A DNA stretch of 64,000 nucleotides from Effrenium voratum (GCA_963377175.1 CAUJNA010001001.1:805721-869720), one strand, 5' to 3'; counted from the first letter of the stretch, positions 10,947 to 23,494 are shown. Numbers and translations are program-made. Notes: a model not told the origin generated them from the sequence alone.

Positions 10947-11976
10947 CGTACCAAGCTTAGCAAGCGCGTCAACTGTGTTGGCCGTGGAAGCAATCAGAAG
11001 CACCTGAGGATCTGTTCAAAGCGAGTAATCAAGAGGCAAGCCGACGTCTTGTCTTGTGACATAGATTTGGAAGCAGTTGGCTGACTAGCGCTGGTGCTGG
11101 CCAATTTCCCTCAATGCGACCTGGCAATGAAATGACGATGGATGCTTCAGGGAAGCACTAGTACCGCCCACCAAGCTGATATGAAGAACAATATTGCCAT
11201 ATTAGCCGTTTTTTTCCAGGAAAACTATTGTCCCACACAGCCTATAATGTTGTGTTCTTTTTCGGAAAAATGAACATGTACCCTTTTTCCAACAATCTTG
11301 GAAGTGGACAGGGTTTTTGTTCAAGAGGATTGTACCTTCCTGTCAGCTGTGATTGTTGTAACAGGGTACGTATTCTTGTTTGTCACTGTTATTCCCTTTG
11401 GTTGTCAAGGGCTCCCCCTTATGCCATAGCCCCCCCAATTTGGATAGGGGCTAGTAACTTAGTAGTGACAGGCCTATTAGGTGCTTATAGGGTTCCTTTT
11501 GTGGCTTTGGGGGTCCCCTTTGCTCACACCTCCCTCCTCCCTGAAGCGGACCCCCAAACACCCCCCCTTTCAAACACACCCCTTGGGAAAGATGAAGAGA
11601 CATTTTTGGAGGTGTGTGTGTGTGTGTGGGTGTGTGTGTGTGTGGGTGTGTGTGTGTGTGTTTGTGGGGTCCAAACAGACAAGTTCTATGATTGCGAACA
11701 CGATTGGTTCACTGGCAAGATCTACAAATCCAGCGACTCAAGTAGGCCATGTTTGGCGTCCCCCCACACACAGCCCATTTTTGCAGGTGTGGAAAGGGGT
11801 GGGTGGTGTGTTGGGTCCAAACGGGCGTAAGTTCTTTTTTGGGGCTGCCATGTTGGACGTTTCTCCCAGGTCGTCCGGGTCGGCCCTTGGGCGGCGCCGG
11901 GCCTGGAGGCTCTGACATGTCGAGGGCGCACCTATCTGCGGTTGGCGGGACGTTTGGCGGGACACCCATTGGCTGA
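10947..11976. other. Non-coding stretch with a GT run
   Basis: No gene is supported. A (GT)n-like run lies at about 11611-11662. The rest looks unique. Confidence 0.4.
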
Positions 11977-12084
11977 AATGGCTGTGGGTCAAAAATTGGT
12001 ACCCAAAATGGAACCATAGTAAATGGAAATATGGACTAAAGCCTGGGTCCCCCAGTGGTTTAATTTTGACCCACACCCAAATGG
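11977..12084 (-). repeat. MITE-like repeat family C, copy 3 (reverse)
   Basis: Reverse orientation of the family C sequence: starts AAATGGCTGTGGGTCAAAA and ends TTTTGACCCACACCCAAAT, with the shared interior ACCCAAAATGGAACC. Confidence 0.75.
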
Positions 12085-12639
12085 ATGTGTTTGATGTTCT
12101 CCTGTTGGTTTTAAAGGGAATCAATCACTAGTGAACAAATATGTTCTCATTTTTGCCGGCCGAAAAAGCAAGTGCTGCATGAGTTGCTGAATAGAAGCTG
12201 TTTCTGTATGGTTGATTGGTGGGTAAAAGTTGTTTAGAGGAATGTCCTTGGAATCGGGCCCTGAAAATTTGGGCTCCATGGCAAAAATGGGTCGGGGAGT
12301 ATATGGAGGAGCAACCGATGGTTTAGATGTGGTTGGATTGGGGCGGTTGGCCATGTCTGCAACCAGACTTTGAAAGAACCCCCTCTGCGGATCCAGCGGT
12401 GGAAATTTAGGGGCCCCGTATAGAGGCCGTGGCTACCCAACTAACACGACCGGGAGAATGTGAAGCTGAGGACCCGCTTCGTTTTTTTTTTTCTTCTCGG
12501 ATTTTGTTCTAGTAGACGTATTTGTTGAATGAGGTTCTGTAGACGTGGAAGGTCAGGCGGTCGCTCAGTGCGGTCCAAATCCTGTCGCTTAGTGCGGCGC
12601 AAATCCTGTCGCTTAGTGCGGCAGTCACTTTCACCTTCA

Positions 12640-12775
12640 CGGGCCCGTTGAGCCCGTGTGGCCCGTTGAGCCCGTCGGGCCTGTTGGGCTGTTGGGACCG
12701 CTGGGCCCGTTGGGACCGTTGAGCCCGCTGTGCCCGTTGGGCCCGTGGGGCCTGCCCGTTCGGACCGCTGAGCCC
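12640..12775 (+). repeat. GC-rich 9-bp tandem array, copy 1
   Basis: A degenerate array of GCCCGTTGG-like units. In some frames it would read as Gly-Pro-rich collagen-like peptide, but it lacks exon signals and sits inside the composite repeat. Confidence 0.8.
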
Positions 12776-12778
12776 TCT

Positions 12779-13130
12779 GCTCTGGCTCGTCTTGGCTCGC
12801 TTTACTTTTCTTTACAAGAACTTACATGTGTTTAGACACGTGCCAAAAGTGTGGTTTTACCTGCATCTCGGAAGGTTCGCGGAAGGCTCGCGGAAGGTTC
12901 GCGGAAGGGCGAGGCGGAAGACTGTTTTTGGAACAAGGCTCACGAATATATGTATGTTGTGTTATGTATGCTATTTTATGCTGTGCTGTGTTATGTTATG
13001 TGATGTTATTATATCACATTATTTGTGTAGTGTTATGTATGTTTTGTAATGTAATGTGATGTATGCGTGTATGTATGTTGTGTATGTTATGTATGCAATG
13101 TACGTAAGTATGTATGTTGTATGTAGGTAT
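12779..13130 (+). repeat. Direct duplication, first copy
   Basis: It starts CTCTGGCTCGTCTTGGCTCG, contains AAGAACTTACATGTG and several GCGGAAGG units, and runs into TATGT-type repeat. It matches 13680-14050 closely, about 900 bp downstream. Confidence 0.85.
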
Positions 13131-13670
13131 GTATGTATGTATGTAATGTATGTATGTATGTACGTACGTACGTATGTATGTATGTATGTTGTGTTGCGTT
13201 GCGTTGTGTTGTGTTGCGTTGCGTTGCGTTGTGTTGTGTTGTGTATGTATGCATTTTTGTACGTATATGATATGTGTATGTATGTGTGTTTGTATGCATG
13301 CACGCATTCATGTATGTGTGTATGTATGTATGTAATGTAATGTAATGTAATGTAATGTAACGTAACGTAATGTACTGTAATGTAATGTAATGTAAGTATG
13401 GTATGGTATGGTATGGTATGGTATGGTACGGTACGGTATGGTATGGTATGTTGTGTTATGTTATGTTATGTTATGTATGTATGTAGTGTATGTAGTGTGT
13501 AGTGTTGTGTATGTAACATAATGTAATGTAATGCAACGTCGTGTATGTGTGTATGTATGTTATGTATGCTATGTACGTATGTATGTATGTTATGTGAGTA
13601 TGTATGTAATGTATGTATGCGTGTGTACGTGTATGTATGTATGTATGTATGTATGTATGTATGTTATGTT
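13131..13670 (+). repeat. TATG/TAATG/TGCGT simple-repeat array
   Basis: Successive homogenised patches of ATGT, TGCGT, TAATG and ATGGT units. The Tyr-Val-Cys-Met-rich frames on both strands are repeat artefacts. Confidence 0.95.
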
Positions 13671-13679
13671 ATGTCCCCT

Positions 13680-14050
13680 GCTCTGGCTCTTCGTCTTGGC
13701 TCGCTTTACTTTTCCTTTACAAGAACTTACATGTGTTTAGACACGTGCCAAAAAGTGTGGTTTTACCTGCATCGCGGAAGTTCGCGGAAGGTTCGCGGAA
13801 GGGCGAGGCGGAAGACTCTTTTTGGAACAATGAATATGGGGTAAACTTCATGTATATATGTGTGTTATGTTATGTTATGTTTTTTTACGCTGCGCTATGT
13901 TATGTTATGTTTTGTTATGTTATTATGTGTGTAGTGTTATGTATGTTTTGTAATGTAATGTAATGTGACGTAATGTAGTGCAATGTGATGTATGCCTGTA
14001 TGTATGTTATGTATGTTATGTATGCTATGTACGTAAGTATGTAGGTTATG
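13680..14050 (+). repeat. Direct duplication, second copy
   Basis: Second copy of the block at 12779-13130, with small indels (for example one extra A in CCAAAAAGTG). It is followed by more ATGT/TA repeats up to about 14260. Confidence 0.85.
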
Positions 14051-14064
14051 TATGTATGTATATA

Positions 14065-14098
<34 letters not shown>

Positions 14099-14270
14099 GT
14101 ATGAATGTATGTATGTGTTTAATATATGTAATATGTGTAATGTATGTATGCATGTATGTTTGTAATGTGTGTATGTTATGTTATGTTTTGTTATATGTTT
14201 TGTTATGTTATGTTATGTGGGTAATGCGATGTATGTAGTGTATGTATGTAATGTAATGTAGCGCAACGTA

Positions 14271-14505
14271 GGCCCGCTGAGCCCGTTGGGCTCGTCGGGC
14301 CCGTCGGGCCCATTGGGCCTGTTGGGCTTGTTGGGCCCGCCGGGGTCGTTGGGACCGCTGGGCCCGTTGGGCCCGTTGAGCCCGTTGAGCCCGTTGGGCC
14401 CGTTGAGCCCGTTTGGCCTGTTGGGCGCGTTGGGCCCGTTGAGTTCGTTGGGCCCATTGAGCGCGTTGGGCGTGTTGAGCCCATGGAGCGCGTTGGGCCC
14501 GTTGA
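14271..14505 (+). repeat. GC-rich 9-bp tandem array, copy 2
   Basis: About 26 degenerate units of GCCCGTTGG / GCCCGTTGA. Both strands are open and give Gly-Pro-Leu or Gly-Pro-Thr repeats, so coding cannot be inferred. Confidence 0.85.
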
Positions 14506-14663
14506 TTTTATTGAACTGACCGGTTTAACACCTGGGTTCTGACTGCACTAAGTGACGGGTATTTTGCTGCACTAAGTGACCTGTTTAACACTTGGGTTCT
14601 GACTGCACTAAGTGACGGAATTTTTGCTGCACTAAGCGACCTGCTGACCGACGTGGAACGCAG

Positions 14664-14690
14664 TGCAACATACTGTGGGTGGACAAAACT
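14664..14690 (+). repeat. Fragment of MITE-like family A end
   Basis: TACTGTGGGTGGACAAAAC resembles the terminal repeat of family A. No partner end was found nearby. Confidence 0.4.
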
Positions 14691-14882
14691 TGCGCCAGTC
14701 GGTAAGTTTATCCCAGTATCTTCATCCACCATCCAGCCCACCACAACACGTCTTGCAATTCGCGGAAATTTACAGGCTTCCCGTGCCCGCTCTTGGGATA
14801 TTTAGGGCATCAACCCGCACCGCACTGAAATAGAGATCTTTGTGGTTTGATATGGTGTGTGTGTGTGTGTTTTTTTCTGCAG

Positions 14883-15030
14883 GGTTCCCCCCCCCCATTG
14901 TGACCTACACTCAGAATATGCTTGGCTTGCTTGCCACCGGGCCCTTGCCACTGGACGCCAGGCGTGGTGCCGCAGCAGCCTGCCTGGAAGCCCTTCCAGG
15001 GAACCGCCCGGACGCCCACCGTTTTCGCGG
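14883..15030 (+). CDS. Candidate exon, unidentified
   Basis: Preceded by a (T)n-CTGCAG acceptor. The frame runs GFPPPIVTYTQNMLG then LLATGPLPLDARRGAAAACL and EALPGNRPDAHRFRG, GC-rich and protein-like, whereas the surroundings are not. The poly-C run near the start and a second possible acceptor (ACTCAG) make the 5' border uncertain. No family is recognised. Confidence 0.35.
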
Positions 15031-17985
15031 CGTTTTTTCGGCTAGAGAGGCGGAGTTCTGCCAAGGAAATGCTGTCCTGTGAATACATGCATGTACACCA
15101 GGACAAAGAATATTCTTCTTAGTTGAGCACAACCCTTTCCTCTTAGACACCTACAAGGGGTTTCGGAGACGGACATTCGGCTCGCGGATCACCTTGATCT
15201 TCTGCGCAGTGCCAGTCAAAATGAGGTTAATTGGTCGGTTCCCAGAGCCACGGGAAAGGAACTGTCTTCCTGAAGTATTATAGTTCCCATGGGTACACAT
15301 TTGAGTGCTTCTTTTAGCGATTATTGGAGATCAGGGAGGCAAATTACTGAGAATGGCCCGTTGCACTGTCGAATGGCTCGGGGCAAGTCTACAGCTGTCA
15401 AACAAAAAACGAAAGACTGACTGAGGCCTGACTGAAGCCAAGCAGTTTGATTTGCCTTGTCTTGGGTTGCCAGTCCGCTCAACTACGTATGTGTTCTCCC
15501 GTTGGAGGCACCTGCACAAAGCTTTCAGGATTCAGCGGAACAACCACCTGCCGTTGCGATTCAAGCGTACAATTTTGGGCGTGTGTCAAAGCCGGGAACT
15601 CTGTTTGGGGAAAGTGCAAAAGGCAACCGGCTCCATTTGCTCAAGAATGCCGTTTAGTTCCCCTGTTGGTTTGAAAGGGAATCTATCACAGCTGCAAAGA
15701 CATTCTTATTTGTTGCAGGGGACTTGAGCAAATGGAAGTGATGGTTGTGGGAAACTTGGTTTTAGGGTCAATTTCTGCGATACCAAGGGAATCTGCTTCA
15801 AAGTGATGGAGGAGTCACGGGGACGGCCTGCTGATGTTCCACATGGCCCTGAAACCATGGGCTCATTTGATTCAAACTCACGTGGCTATGAAATGGTTCA
15901 ACAGGGAACCCCCTCCAAAGTGGTTGGTGGACATGGATCTCCACCTAAATGATGTCCACCAAAGGGCCCCTCATTAAAACTCCCGCCCATTTGACTGTGG
16001 AAATCCATCTGTCCTCGAACTTGATAGGAGAGTCATTGTGCCCCCAATTTAAATTCAGACCCATAAGCATTGGAACATCCCCGGGGCCTTTGGTGAGCCG
16101 TCAGTCAGTCGGTAGTCGGTGTGCTCAGGGCCACAAGCTGGGCGGATAGGCCAGAAGCTCAGGTCATCCGACACGGTGCCCTGTTCTCTGTTTTTTCTTC
16201 CCAGACGCTCCAATTGGATCAATTTAGGGCCCTCAAACAGCCGGGTTTTGAGACCGGGTCCCAAACACCTCAGACGTGTCTAATGGAGGGCTTCTTCCAT
16301 AAGCCGAAGCCAGGAGCCCACAGGGCTCTGAAAGCTATAGGTTCTCTCTGGCTCCGCGGGGCTGCTGGTATCACTTGGGATGTTAGGTTCTCTTGAAACC
16401 GAGCAAAGAAAGGATGCCCTTTTCCTTGCTGAGGTCGTGAGGAAGGACCGTTGGCCATGACCATCTGATGGCTCCCCTTGCTTTGGCAAGGGGCTCTGTC
16501 AGAATGGGGCCACTTTAGTTGACACCCCCACTAGATGCGTGCCTCTGTGTCTCTATGTGTGTGCCTCTGTGTTTGCGCGCCCTTTTTCAGGTCCCCATTT
16601 TGACACTTCTACCCCTGTGCACCTCGGGATTCGAATCACTTTTGGAGGAGTGGGTGTAGTTTGTCCATCTGATTCTTTGCTCCGGCAAGTTTCGCCCAGG
16701 CCAAAGGGGTTTCTGAGCCGATCGGCCGAAAGGGGCGTGAGCGAGCCTTAGCCGGTGAAACGATGCTCACCATGAAGGTCCTCTACTTGACATTTTGGGA
16801 TGTTGGCCATAACCTACGCATCCTTTTTCTTCAGAGTTTCTGAGGTCAACCAACAATCGCACCGAGGGGATATTTATCACAATCCAACAACATGAAGCTA
16901 CCTCGTTCTAGAATATTGAACTATCTATCCAAGTGTGAACTGACCTTTTGATGTACACTGCTCATGTTTCTGGGGTCTCCAAGACACATTGCAATTTTGG
17001 GAATATATATACTTTGAAGTATTTGAGATGGCCAGTAACGTTCCGGATCCCTAGGCATGCCATTCCGGTTTCGTGGCAGTCCTATCACACTTTTGGGCTT
17101 GGGCCTGTCTAGCTTAGATTCCAGACTCTTGAGGAGGTCTCACTAGAACAGAAAGGCCAGTCTGGGACAGTCAGGGAACACGGCGACAGCTGACAATGAG
17201 GAAATATGGCTATTAGCTTTGATGGGAAGCAGGCACACACACACAAAAGAAACGGTCTGCCGATTGACTTCGCGCCCGCGTATATTCAAATATGTTTGGA
17301 CTGGTCTTAGTTTGCCAGGACATGACAAAACAAAAGCAGGGGGCGGTACTGAACAAACCCTCTCAACTGTTTGGTACGCAACGGACCCCTTCCCGATCCT
17401 CCATGCATTTTGACCAGCTTAGTTTGAGGAACATGATACATATTTTCTCACCAAACCAGCGCAACTACACTGGTTGCTTGAAAATCGGGTACTCCAGAAA
17501 TGGGACATGGGCAAGGGTAGTTAATTGAAATTTTCTCCTTTGTGTCTAATTATCCCAGATGGCATACCCTCAAAAAGGCGATTGCTTTTATTTGATTCGA
17601 TGTTCCCTGACCACCAGGTTGGCATGCAGATATGACAGAGTTGATCCGGACTTGGGCCACGCTACCCGGAGTCTCCATGACTTCTAATGGGGGAGGGTGT
17701 GCCTAGAACATGATTCGGGCCATGTTTAACCAGCTTACCTGAGGCACCCATGATCTTGTTCCTTTTCTTGTGAGTTGCGACCATTTCCATTTTGTTGTTC
17801 TTTCAAAGGACTTTTCGCAATTTCCATACTGCTGGAGGTGAAGACTCCCCATGTTTAAAGGGTCACGGAGACTCCCGGTGTGCTCAGTCCTCCACCGTTG
17901 TCCAAAGCGCGGCTTTGGGATTCACTACGAGTTGCAGCTGTCCGAAGGGATCTGCGGCAGAGTCAGATTTCCCTCTTTGGAACAT
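15031..17985. other. Long non-coding stretch
   Basis: No gene is supported. It includes a diverged repeat near 15920-16000 related to 8325-8410. The rest has no biased frame, tandem structure or RNA gene that I can see. Confidence 0.4.
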
Positions 17986-18092
17986 ATCGGTATGGGTCAA
18001 AATTAAACCACCAGGGGACCGCAGATTTTAGTCCATGTTTCCATTTACCAGGGTTCCATTTTGGGTACCTATTTTTGGCTCACAGCCATATC
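17986..18092 (+). repeat. MITE-like repeat family C, copy 4
   Basis: Starts ATCGGTATGGGTCAAAATTA and ends TTTTTGGCTCACAGCCATAT, with the interior ACCAGGGGACCGCAGATTTT nearly identical to copy 1. Confidence 0.75.
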
Positions 18093-18961
18093 ACCTTTTT
18101 GGCCGCTGAAAAGAGTGGGTGTCCTTTGGTGGGTGAACCCTCTGCGTAGAAGTGGATGTTGGACAAACATGGCTTTCAGCGCCATACGTGGCGATCCACC
18201 TTGAAAGAAAACGAGTGAGACTACACCCACTTTAGGGTCATTTCCAAAATCAAGTCCATTTTTGCTGCGCTTTTACCTCTTCTGATTGGTTTCCCTTTCG
18301 CCCGTGGTTGGCCAATTGGTTGGCTCTCCGTCTCAAAGCCTGTCGCCTGCTCCGTTCGCCCGCCGAATGCGGAGATGCAAGAAACAGCAAGAGCGGCTGG
18401 TGTGACTCGGCGAGTTCCTGGATACTCGGCAACATGATTTTAGTTGCAAAGCCGAGTTCAGTTTCTGGACTTCGATTCAACCATTTGGGACCATCATTTT
18501 AGCTTGAGCTTCGTTTGGCCACTCGGGTTCCGTGAGGCGTTCAATGGGCTTCAGCTTCGGCGCGGAAGTGGATCAGCTGATTGCTGTCAGCTCTCTCCGG
18601 GGGTTCTCAAAGTTGGATGAAAACGTGGAGGTACACATGCGATGAATGCACTTGATTCGGAAGCACATTGTGGTGGAACAGAGATAGGACATGGTTTGTC
18701 GTTGACTTGTTTGTTTTCAGCTGTTGTTATTGTTTGCCACTAGTACTACTTGTGATGTTTTTTCTCTTAGTTTGCTTCATCCCATCCTTGTCAGCGGAGA
18801 TGCATGCCGAGAACGCTGCTTCACTGTGTGCTCTCACATTGAGATGCTCGCCTTGAATCATGTTTCTGCGTCATGGTTTCAGTTTCGCGCACTGGCTATG
18901 TCTTGCCGAGCAAATGAGCAACTTAAAGTGGAAATATGTTGAGGGGGGGGGGGGGTTAACA
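18093..18961. other. Non-coding stretch
   Basis: No supportable gene. A G-run (about 18943-18955) directly precedes the next repeat. Confidence 0.35.
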
Positions 18962-19090
18962 TACTATGGATGGACGAAATGTGCATCACCTGACAAACCT
19001 TAGAATGATGATTCCCCTGTCAATACCAACAAACAGTGGTTTCAACCATGGTTTTAAAGCGGTGCGAACGGATTTTGTCCATCCACAGTA
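18962..19090 (+). repeat. MITE-like repeat family A, copy 2
   Basis: 129 bp bounded by TACTATGGATGGACGAAAT and TTTTGTCCATCCACAGTA. The interior shares CCAACAAACAGTGGTTTCAA and ACCATGGTT with the copy at 32752. Confidence 0.8.
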
Positions 19091-20647
19091 GCTTTGGTTT
19101 TGAGCTGCCATTGAAAGGGTCATTTGTGCATGTCACCTGAATGGACCCAGTCCCGGCCATGGGTTTCTGTGTAACGGTTTACCCATGACGCTGATCAGAT
19201 GCGTGCCAGTTGCCTGACTAGTTCAGAATTCACCCAGGGTTTCATATTTCCCCTACTGAAACTGTGATGATTGGACATGTTTAAATCCTACATTCAAAGC
19301 CGACCAATAGTGAACCAAACTTATGCTAAGCTGCGTGTTTTGTTGCAAAGACTTTCGACCTGGATCTGAGTGGGGTGAACATGCGAAAGTCATCTTCTCG
19401 GGATGCAACGTGGTTGGCAATTATTTGACACACGACAAGCAAACACATCGGTACCAGCTGATTTAGAGCATCCCTTGCAAATCAGGTATTTTGTGGATGT
19501 ATCCTGTAAAAACCCAGGTATATGATGTTCAAAACAACAACCATGTTGCTTCTATGGTCATGACTCAGCTTCTTGTTGTGTGTTTCAGTACCGCACAACC
19601 ACATTTGAATTATGTAGGCCCGGGTTTGTATGTATGCTTCTTTCCATTCATATGCAGATGCATTTGTTCCGAATATATCTCTTGTTTTGCGTTTGCATAC
19701 ATGTGTGCAATTTGGCAAATCCAGGCGCAGCAACAATGCGAACATCGGCAGCAAAGCTTGGAGGCTGGAATGCATACTATATACCCAACCGGGGAGGTTT
19801 TTTTCCGCGGCCTCGCCGAAGGTTTGTTTGGAATTCCTGGCAAGTGATTCATTCAAAGGAAAGGATCTTTGGCTTGTGGGATTCCTTTCAAAGTTGGAGG
19901 TGTTCTTCACTGATGCTGGCATGTTGCTTTCTTGTTGGTTCCCTTCATTTTAGTGGGGGGCTGCAAAAAATTAGACAAACGTGTTTTGCTGCCACCTTTT
20001 CGGGAACCAACTCAACTTTTTGAGATTGTGGTTTTCTTGCGAGGGAGTATCCTCAACTTCCATAGGGAATGCCGAACTGGCAAATTCACATACCTCAAAA
20101 GGTCTGCCCGCCAAGAGGAGCGTGCCACGAAAGCATGGAGGGGGCGCCCCTAGATCCCCCCTGCAGTTTGTACTGACAATTGAGTAAACGGATTTGGATC
20201 GACTCGAGTATTTGTTTCAAATGATCACCTGGGCTCTGTGGGTTGCAGGTCTTTAATGCTCCATGCTTCAAAGTCCTGCCTCATTTAGGGACCCAGGGCT
20301 TGCTTTTGATCATGGTAAAGACGGGTAAAGCGATAGATAGCACAGTGACGATGGCCCCTTATGTCAAAACAAGTTGGGATCCAGGCACGATCGAAATTGG
20401 AAACAGGATCCACAAGTTGTGGAAGGATGCTCGTTTTGCTCACGATAATACCCACCTCTTGTCCGTTTCACAATTCATTCGAAGGGTTCTGCATTGAAGG
20501 CTTTGACCAGCTAAGGGAGACATATGAAGCCCTCCCCCCACTCCCCAGAAAGGTTCTCGGTTCAGGCCCCCCCGCCCCAACCCACCCCCGAGGAAGGTTC
20601 TCAGAATGTTTTGCTGGTTGGTTTGTCGGTTTGTTTGTTATTGGCTA
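19091..20647. other. Non-coding stretch
   Basis: Several medium-length open frames overlap here without coding-like composition or recognisable similarity. No gene is called. Confidence 0.35.
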
Positions 20648-20791
20648 GTTGGTTGGTTGGTTGGTTGGTTGGTTGGTTGGTTGGTTGGTTGGTTGGTTGG
20701 TTGGTTGGTTGGTTGGTTGGTTGGTTGGTTGGTTGGTTGGTTGGTTGGTTGGTTGGTTGGTTGGTTGGTTGGTTGGTTGGTTGGTTGGTTG
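20648..20791 (+). repeat. (GGTT)n tetranucleotide microsatellite
   Basis: About 36 tandem GGTT/TTGG units, nearly perfect. The Leu-Val-Gly-Trp frames are artefacts of the repeat. Confidence 0.97.
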
Positions 20792-22921
20792 GCCTATAGC
20801 GTGAACTGCTTCTCACCCTTCAACTCATGTCAGCTTCCCAGGGGCTTGTGAGGCTTCTAAGCCGCGCACCTTCGCATTTCACGGTAACATCAACACATGG
20901 GGAAGGGACTGTACCCGAAATTGTCGCTGGACAATTGTGTACATGGTGGGTACACCTTTTTTTCAGGCTTTGACGACGACGCTGCTGATTCTCAAACTTT
21001 GGATTGTGTCCGAATAGAGCGTCCAGGGATTTGGAAAGGGTTTTAGGTTGCCACTTTCTGTGCTGAAGGGAATCCCATTGAAAGGGATAAAATATAGAAT
21101 GGCTCGGAAAATCCCACTTCGGTAGCGATGGTTTGCTATTGTGTGGAAGCTCTCATGTCATCGTCGCTTCACACAGCTACCCTTGAGGCAGACGACTTTT
21201 GGGTTCCAAATCCCTTCTTGACACAAACCTATATTGTGCTTCAACTTTGGTTTCCATACAATGACAGGATGAGGTCTGATGACAGACGCCCTTGGCGTCC
21301 GGAATCTTCGTCCCACAATCGTGTGGTACGTCCTGGCAATTGTGCCGCTTTGGGTTTTCCAAAATGATTGGTTCCCCTTTGATCTTCCCTGAATTCGAGC
21401 CCAAGGTACCGGTCAAAGACACACCCAGGGTGTCCCTCTCAAAGCAAGCATCAAAGAACCGGAAGTTGCAGGCGCGAAGGCATCCTGACATGGTTTGGTA
21501 CCTTCGTGTTCTCACGCGTGCGAAATTCCCATGGGCAATTGAGACATTTGAGAAAGCATTTTTCAAGGATCTGGTCCCATGGAAGACAAGTCTGCGCTTG
21601 CCCTAGTGATTGCAAGTAAGGGAGCAAGGAAACCCTTCTATCTGGCCAATGCGTTGAGGCTGATTCACCCAAGCACTATTTAGGGAATCCACGATTTGGC
21701 AAGCAAAGCCTAAAAGGAAAGAACGCAGAAGGCACAGCTGTCTATGTTGACCATGGTGCATATTGGGACAATACACTCGCATTTTGTAATGCCTCTTGTC
21801 ATGCCTACTGACCCCAAACAATATACATACATACATATATGTACCAGTCCCTGGGCCACGTACCCCCCCCCCCCCCCAATGGTATGGTCCCCCCACTCCC
21901 CCGCATCATCCGCATCTTGGGGATGATGCTGGCAATGCTGGGGATGCTGTCCAGTACCGTGCGAGCCCTGCAGCTTCGGTCCCAGACCCCCTTTCACCCC
22001 GTGAACCAACACCCCCGCACCTCTCGCAACATCCTACCCTAAACCAAACCACCCTGCAACCCCCTCCCCACCCACCCCCCACCAACCCACCAACCCACCA
22101 ACCCACCCCCACCCCCACCACCCACCCCACCACCCACCCCACCCCCACAGGGGGGGGGGTTGGCCCAACCACCCAACCACCCCACCACCCCACCACCCCA
22201 CCACCCACCCCCACAGGGGGGGGGGGGTTGGGGGGGGAGGGGGGAGGGGGGGGGGTCCACGGCCTGGAACATATATATATATATATGTTATAAGTAGAGG
22301 GTAGCGGAAACAAAGGACTATGGGGTCCTAGTGCTTAAGTTGGGGTACTCCTTGAGACGTGCATGACATCAACCTAGGTGAACGATTCAAAGCTGACCTG
22401 ATTCACAGTCTCAACTATATTTTTGAGGTAAGTCAAACAAACACCTTACCACGGGACTTGGCAAAGCTGGGAGAGCTACGTGGCTGGTATAGAGATGTTA
22501 CCTAGAACCTCGCGTGCTTGTTGTCCCTCAGCTAATTCCACAAGACCTCTCTGAAGATTTGTCGGGTATACCTGAGCTGAATCATTGGACGCAATGGGCG
22601 CAACGGGAATTAAGCCCGGGTTTCCCTACAAACAAAATGCTAGGGGAATGCAATCCATCTAACGGGGCATATGTGGGGAACGGTGTTAGTATTGTTTATG
22701 GACACTACGGCTAATCCGGCAGCAACGTGGGTATTGACCATGTTGGCAGCTCTCTTTGTTATTTCCTCCAGATCAGCTTCTCTCTGGTGGTTTGGGTGTT
22801 TGATGGTTAGGCAGGGTATCCCATCCACTCGCTACCAGGTTCAGGTCCAGATCCAAATCCGCACCACAAATCCGAACCACCCAACTGGGAAGCTGAGCTA
22901 AGCCACCTGCGTCCGTGGCAG
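20792..22921. other. Non-coding stretch with low-complexity C/G blocks
   Basis: It contains a CCACCC-rich tract (about 22050-22220) with two CACAGGGGGGGG... blocks, a long C run near 21865 and TA runs on both edges (about 21820-21840 and 22270-22286). No gene is supported. Confidence 0.5.
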
Positions 22922-22991
22922 GCGGAGGTGGACTCTTTGCGGCATCGCTGCTTGTTGCTGGAAGAGGCGGAGGAGGACTCAGCACGCAAAG
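22922..22991 (+). CDS. Candidate exon, coiled-coil-like
   Basis: Bounded by CAG|GCG and a GC donor (AAAGG|GCATTG), the same border style as the eEFSec exons. It reads AEVDSLRHRCLLLEEAEEDS then ARK, a charged heptad-like helix. No family can be named, and its partner exons were not identified. Confidence 0.4.
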
Positions 22992-23485
22992 GGCATTGGA
23001 TTATTGGGTTGTCCCCCGGTTTTTGTGGGAAATGAGGCTTCTCTCCGGATTTGTCCTCCCAAATCACCAGTAAACTACCAATGTTGTCAGGCGCTGGTCG
23101 ATGTGTTGGGGGAACCTCTTTTTTATTTGGTGTGGACAATGATGGCGACACCAGAATCGTTTCAGCAGGACAGACTACTTCCAATGGATGCTCAAAGCTT
23201 CCATAGATGCTACCTGGTATTCTGAAAGGCTTGGTCTGACCGGTGGGTTGTTTTTCAATGTTTCCTTTGGTTTTCCTTCTGTTTGGGTCAAATGTTGTCA
23301 ACCTCGCAGGTTTTTAGAGCACCCGTAGGACCATGGTAATGTGGACTTTTGATCCCCGTCCTGTCCTTCAAGTTCTTCTCACTGCCCACAAATTAAAAGC
23401 TTTTAAGGGGCAGATTGCCCTTTTTGCCTGGAGCCGAAAGAAGGACGCCTGGGTTCTGCCCAAATGACCCGCAATTGGCGTACGA

Positions 23486-23494
23486 ATGTTGAAA
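23486..23494 (+). repeat. Candidate target-site duplication, left
   Basis: ATGTTGAAA, identical to 32172-32180. The left copy is in the opposite sense to the left TIR units, which argues against it being a TIR unit. The right copy could be mistaken for a decayed TIR unit. Confidence 0.55.

Larger units (their letters stand above)
12551..14650. repeat. 2.1 kb composite repeat with inverted GTCGCTTAGTGC ends
   Basis: The left end carries three copies of a motif like GTCGCTTAGTGCGG (12559-12625). The right end carries the complement, GCACTAAGTGAC / GCACTAAGCGAC, four times (14545-14640); the two ends also share a block like GGTCAG. Inside lie two arrays of a GC-rich 9-bp unit (GCCCGTTGG) in the same orientation, then two copies of a 350-bp block, then TATG-type arrays. 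No transposase is present. The inverted ends suggest one unit, possibly a non-autonomous foldback-type element (inference). Confidence 0.6.

Noticed and set aside
13014..14238. Cys-Tyr-Met-Val-rich and Thr-His-Ile-rich frames on both strands
   Set aside because: Products of ATGT-type simple repeats without exon signals.
14203..14519. Collagen-like Gly-Pro repeats on both strands
   Set aside because: A GC-rich 9-bp array is open on either strand. There are no splice borders or non-repeat flanking coding, and it is embedded in a composite repeat.
20524..20851. Leu-Val-Gly-Trp and Asn-Gln-Pro-Thr repeats
   Set aside because: Artefacts of the GGTT microsatellite.
21796..22313. Pro/His-rich and Gly/Val-rich frames
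   Set aside because: Translations of C- and G-rich low-complexity DNA.
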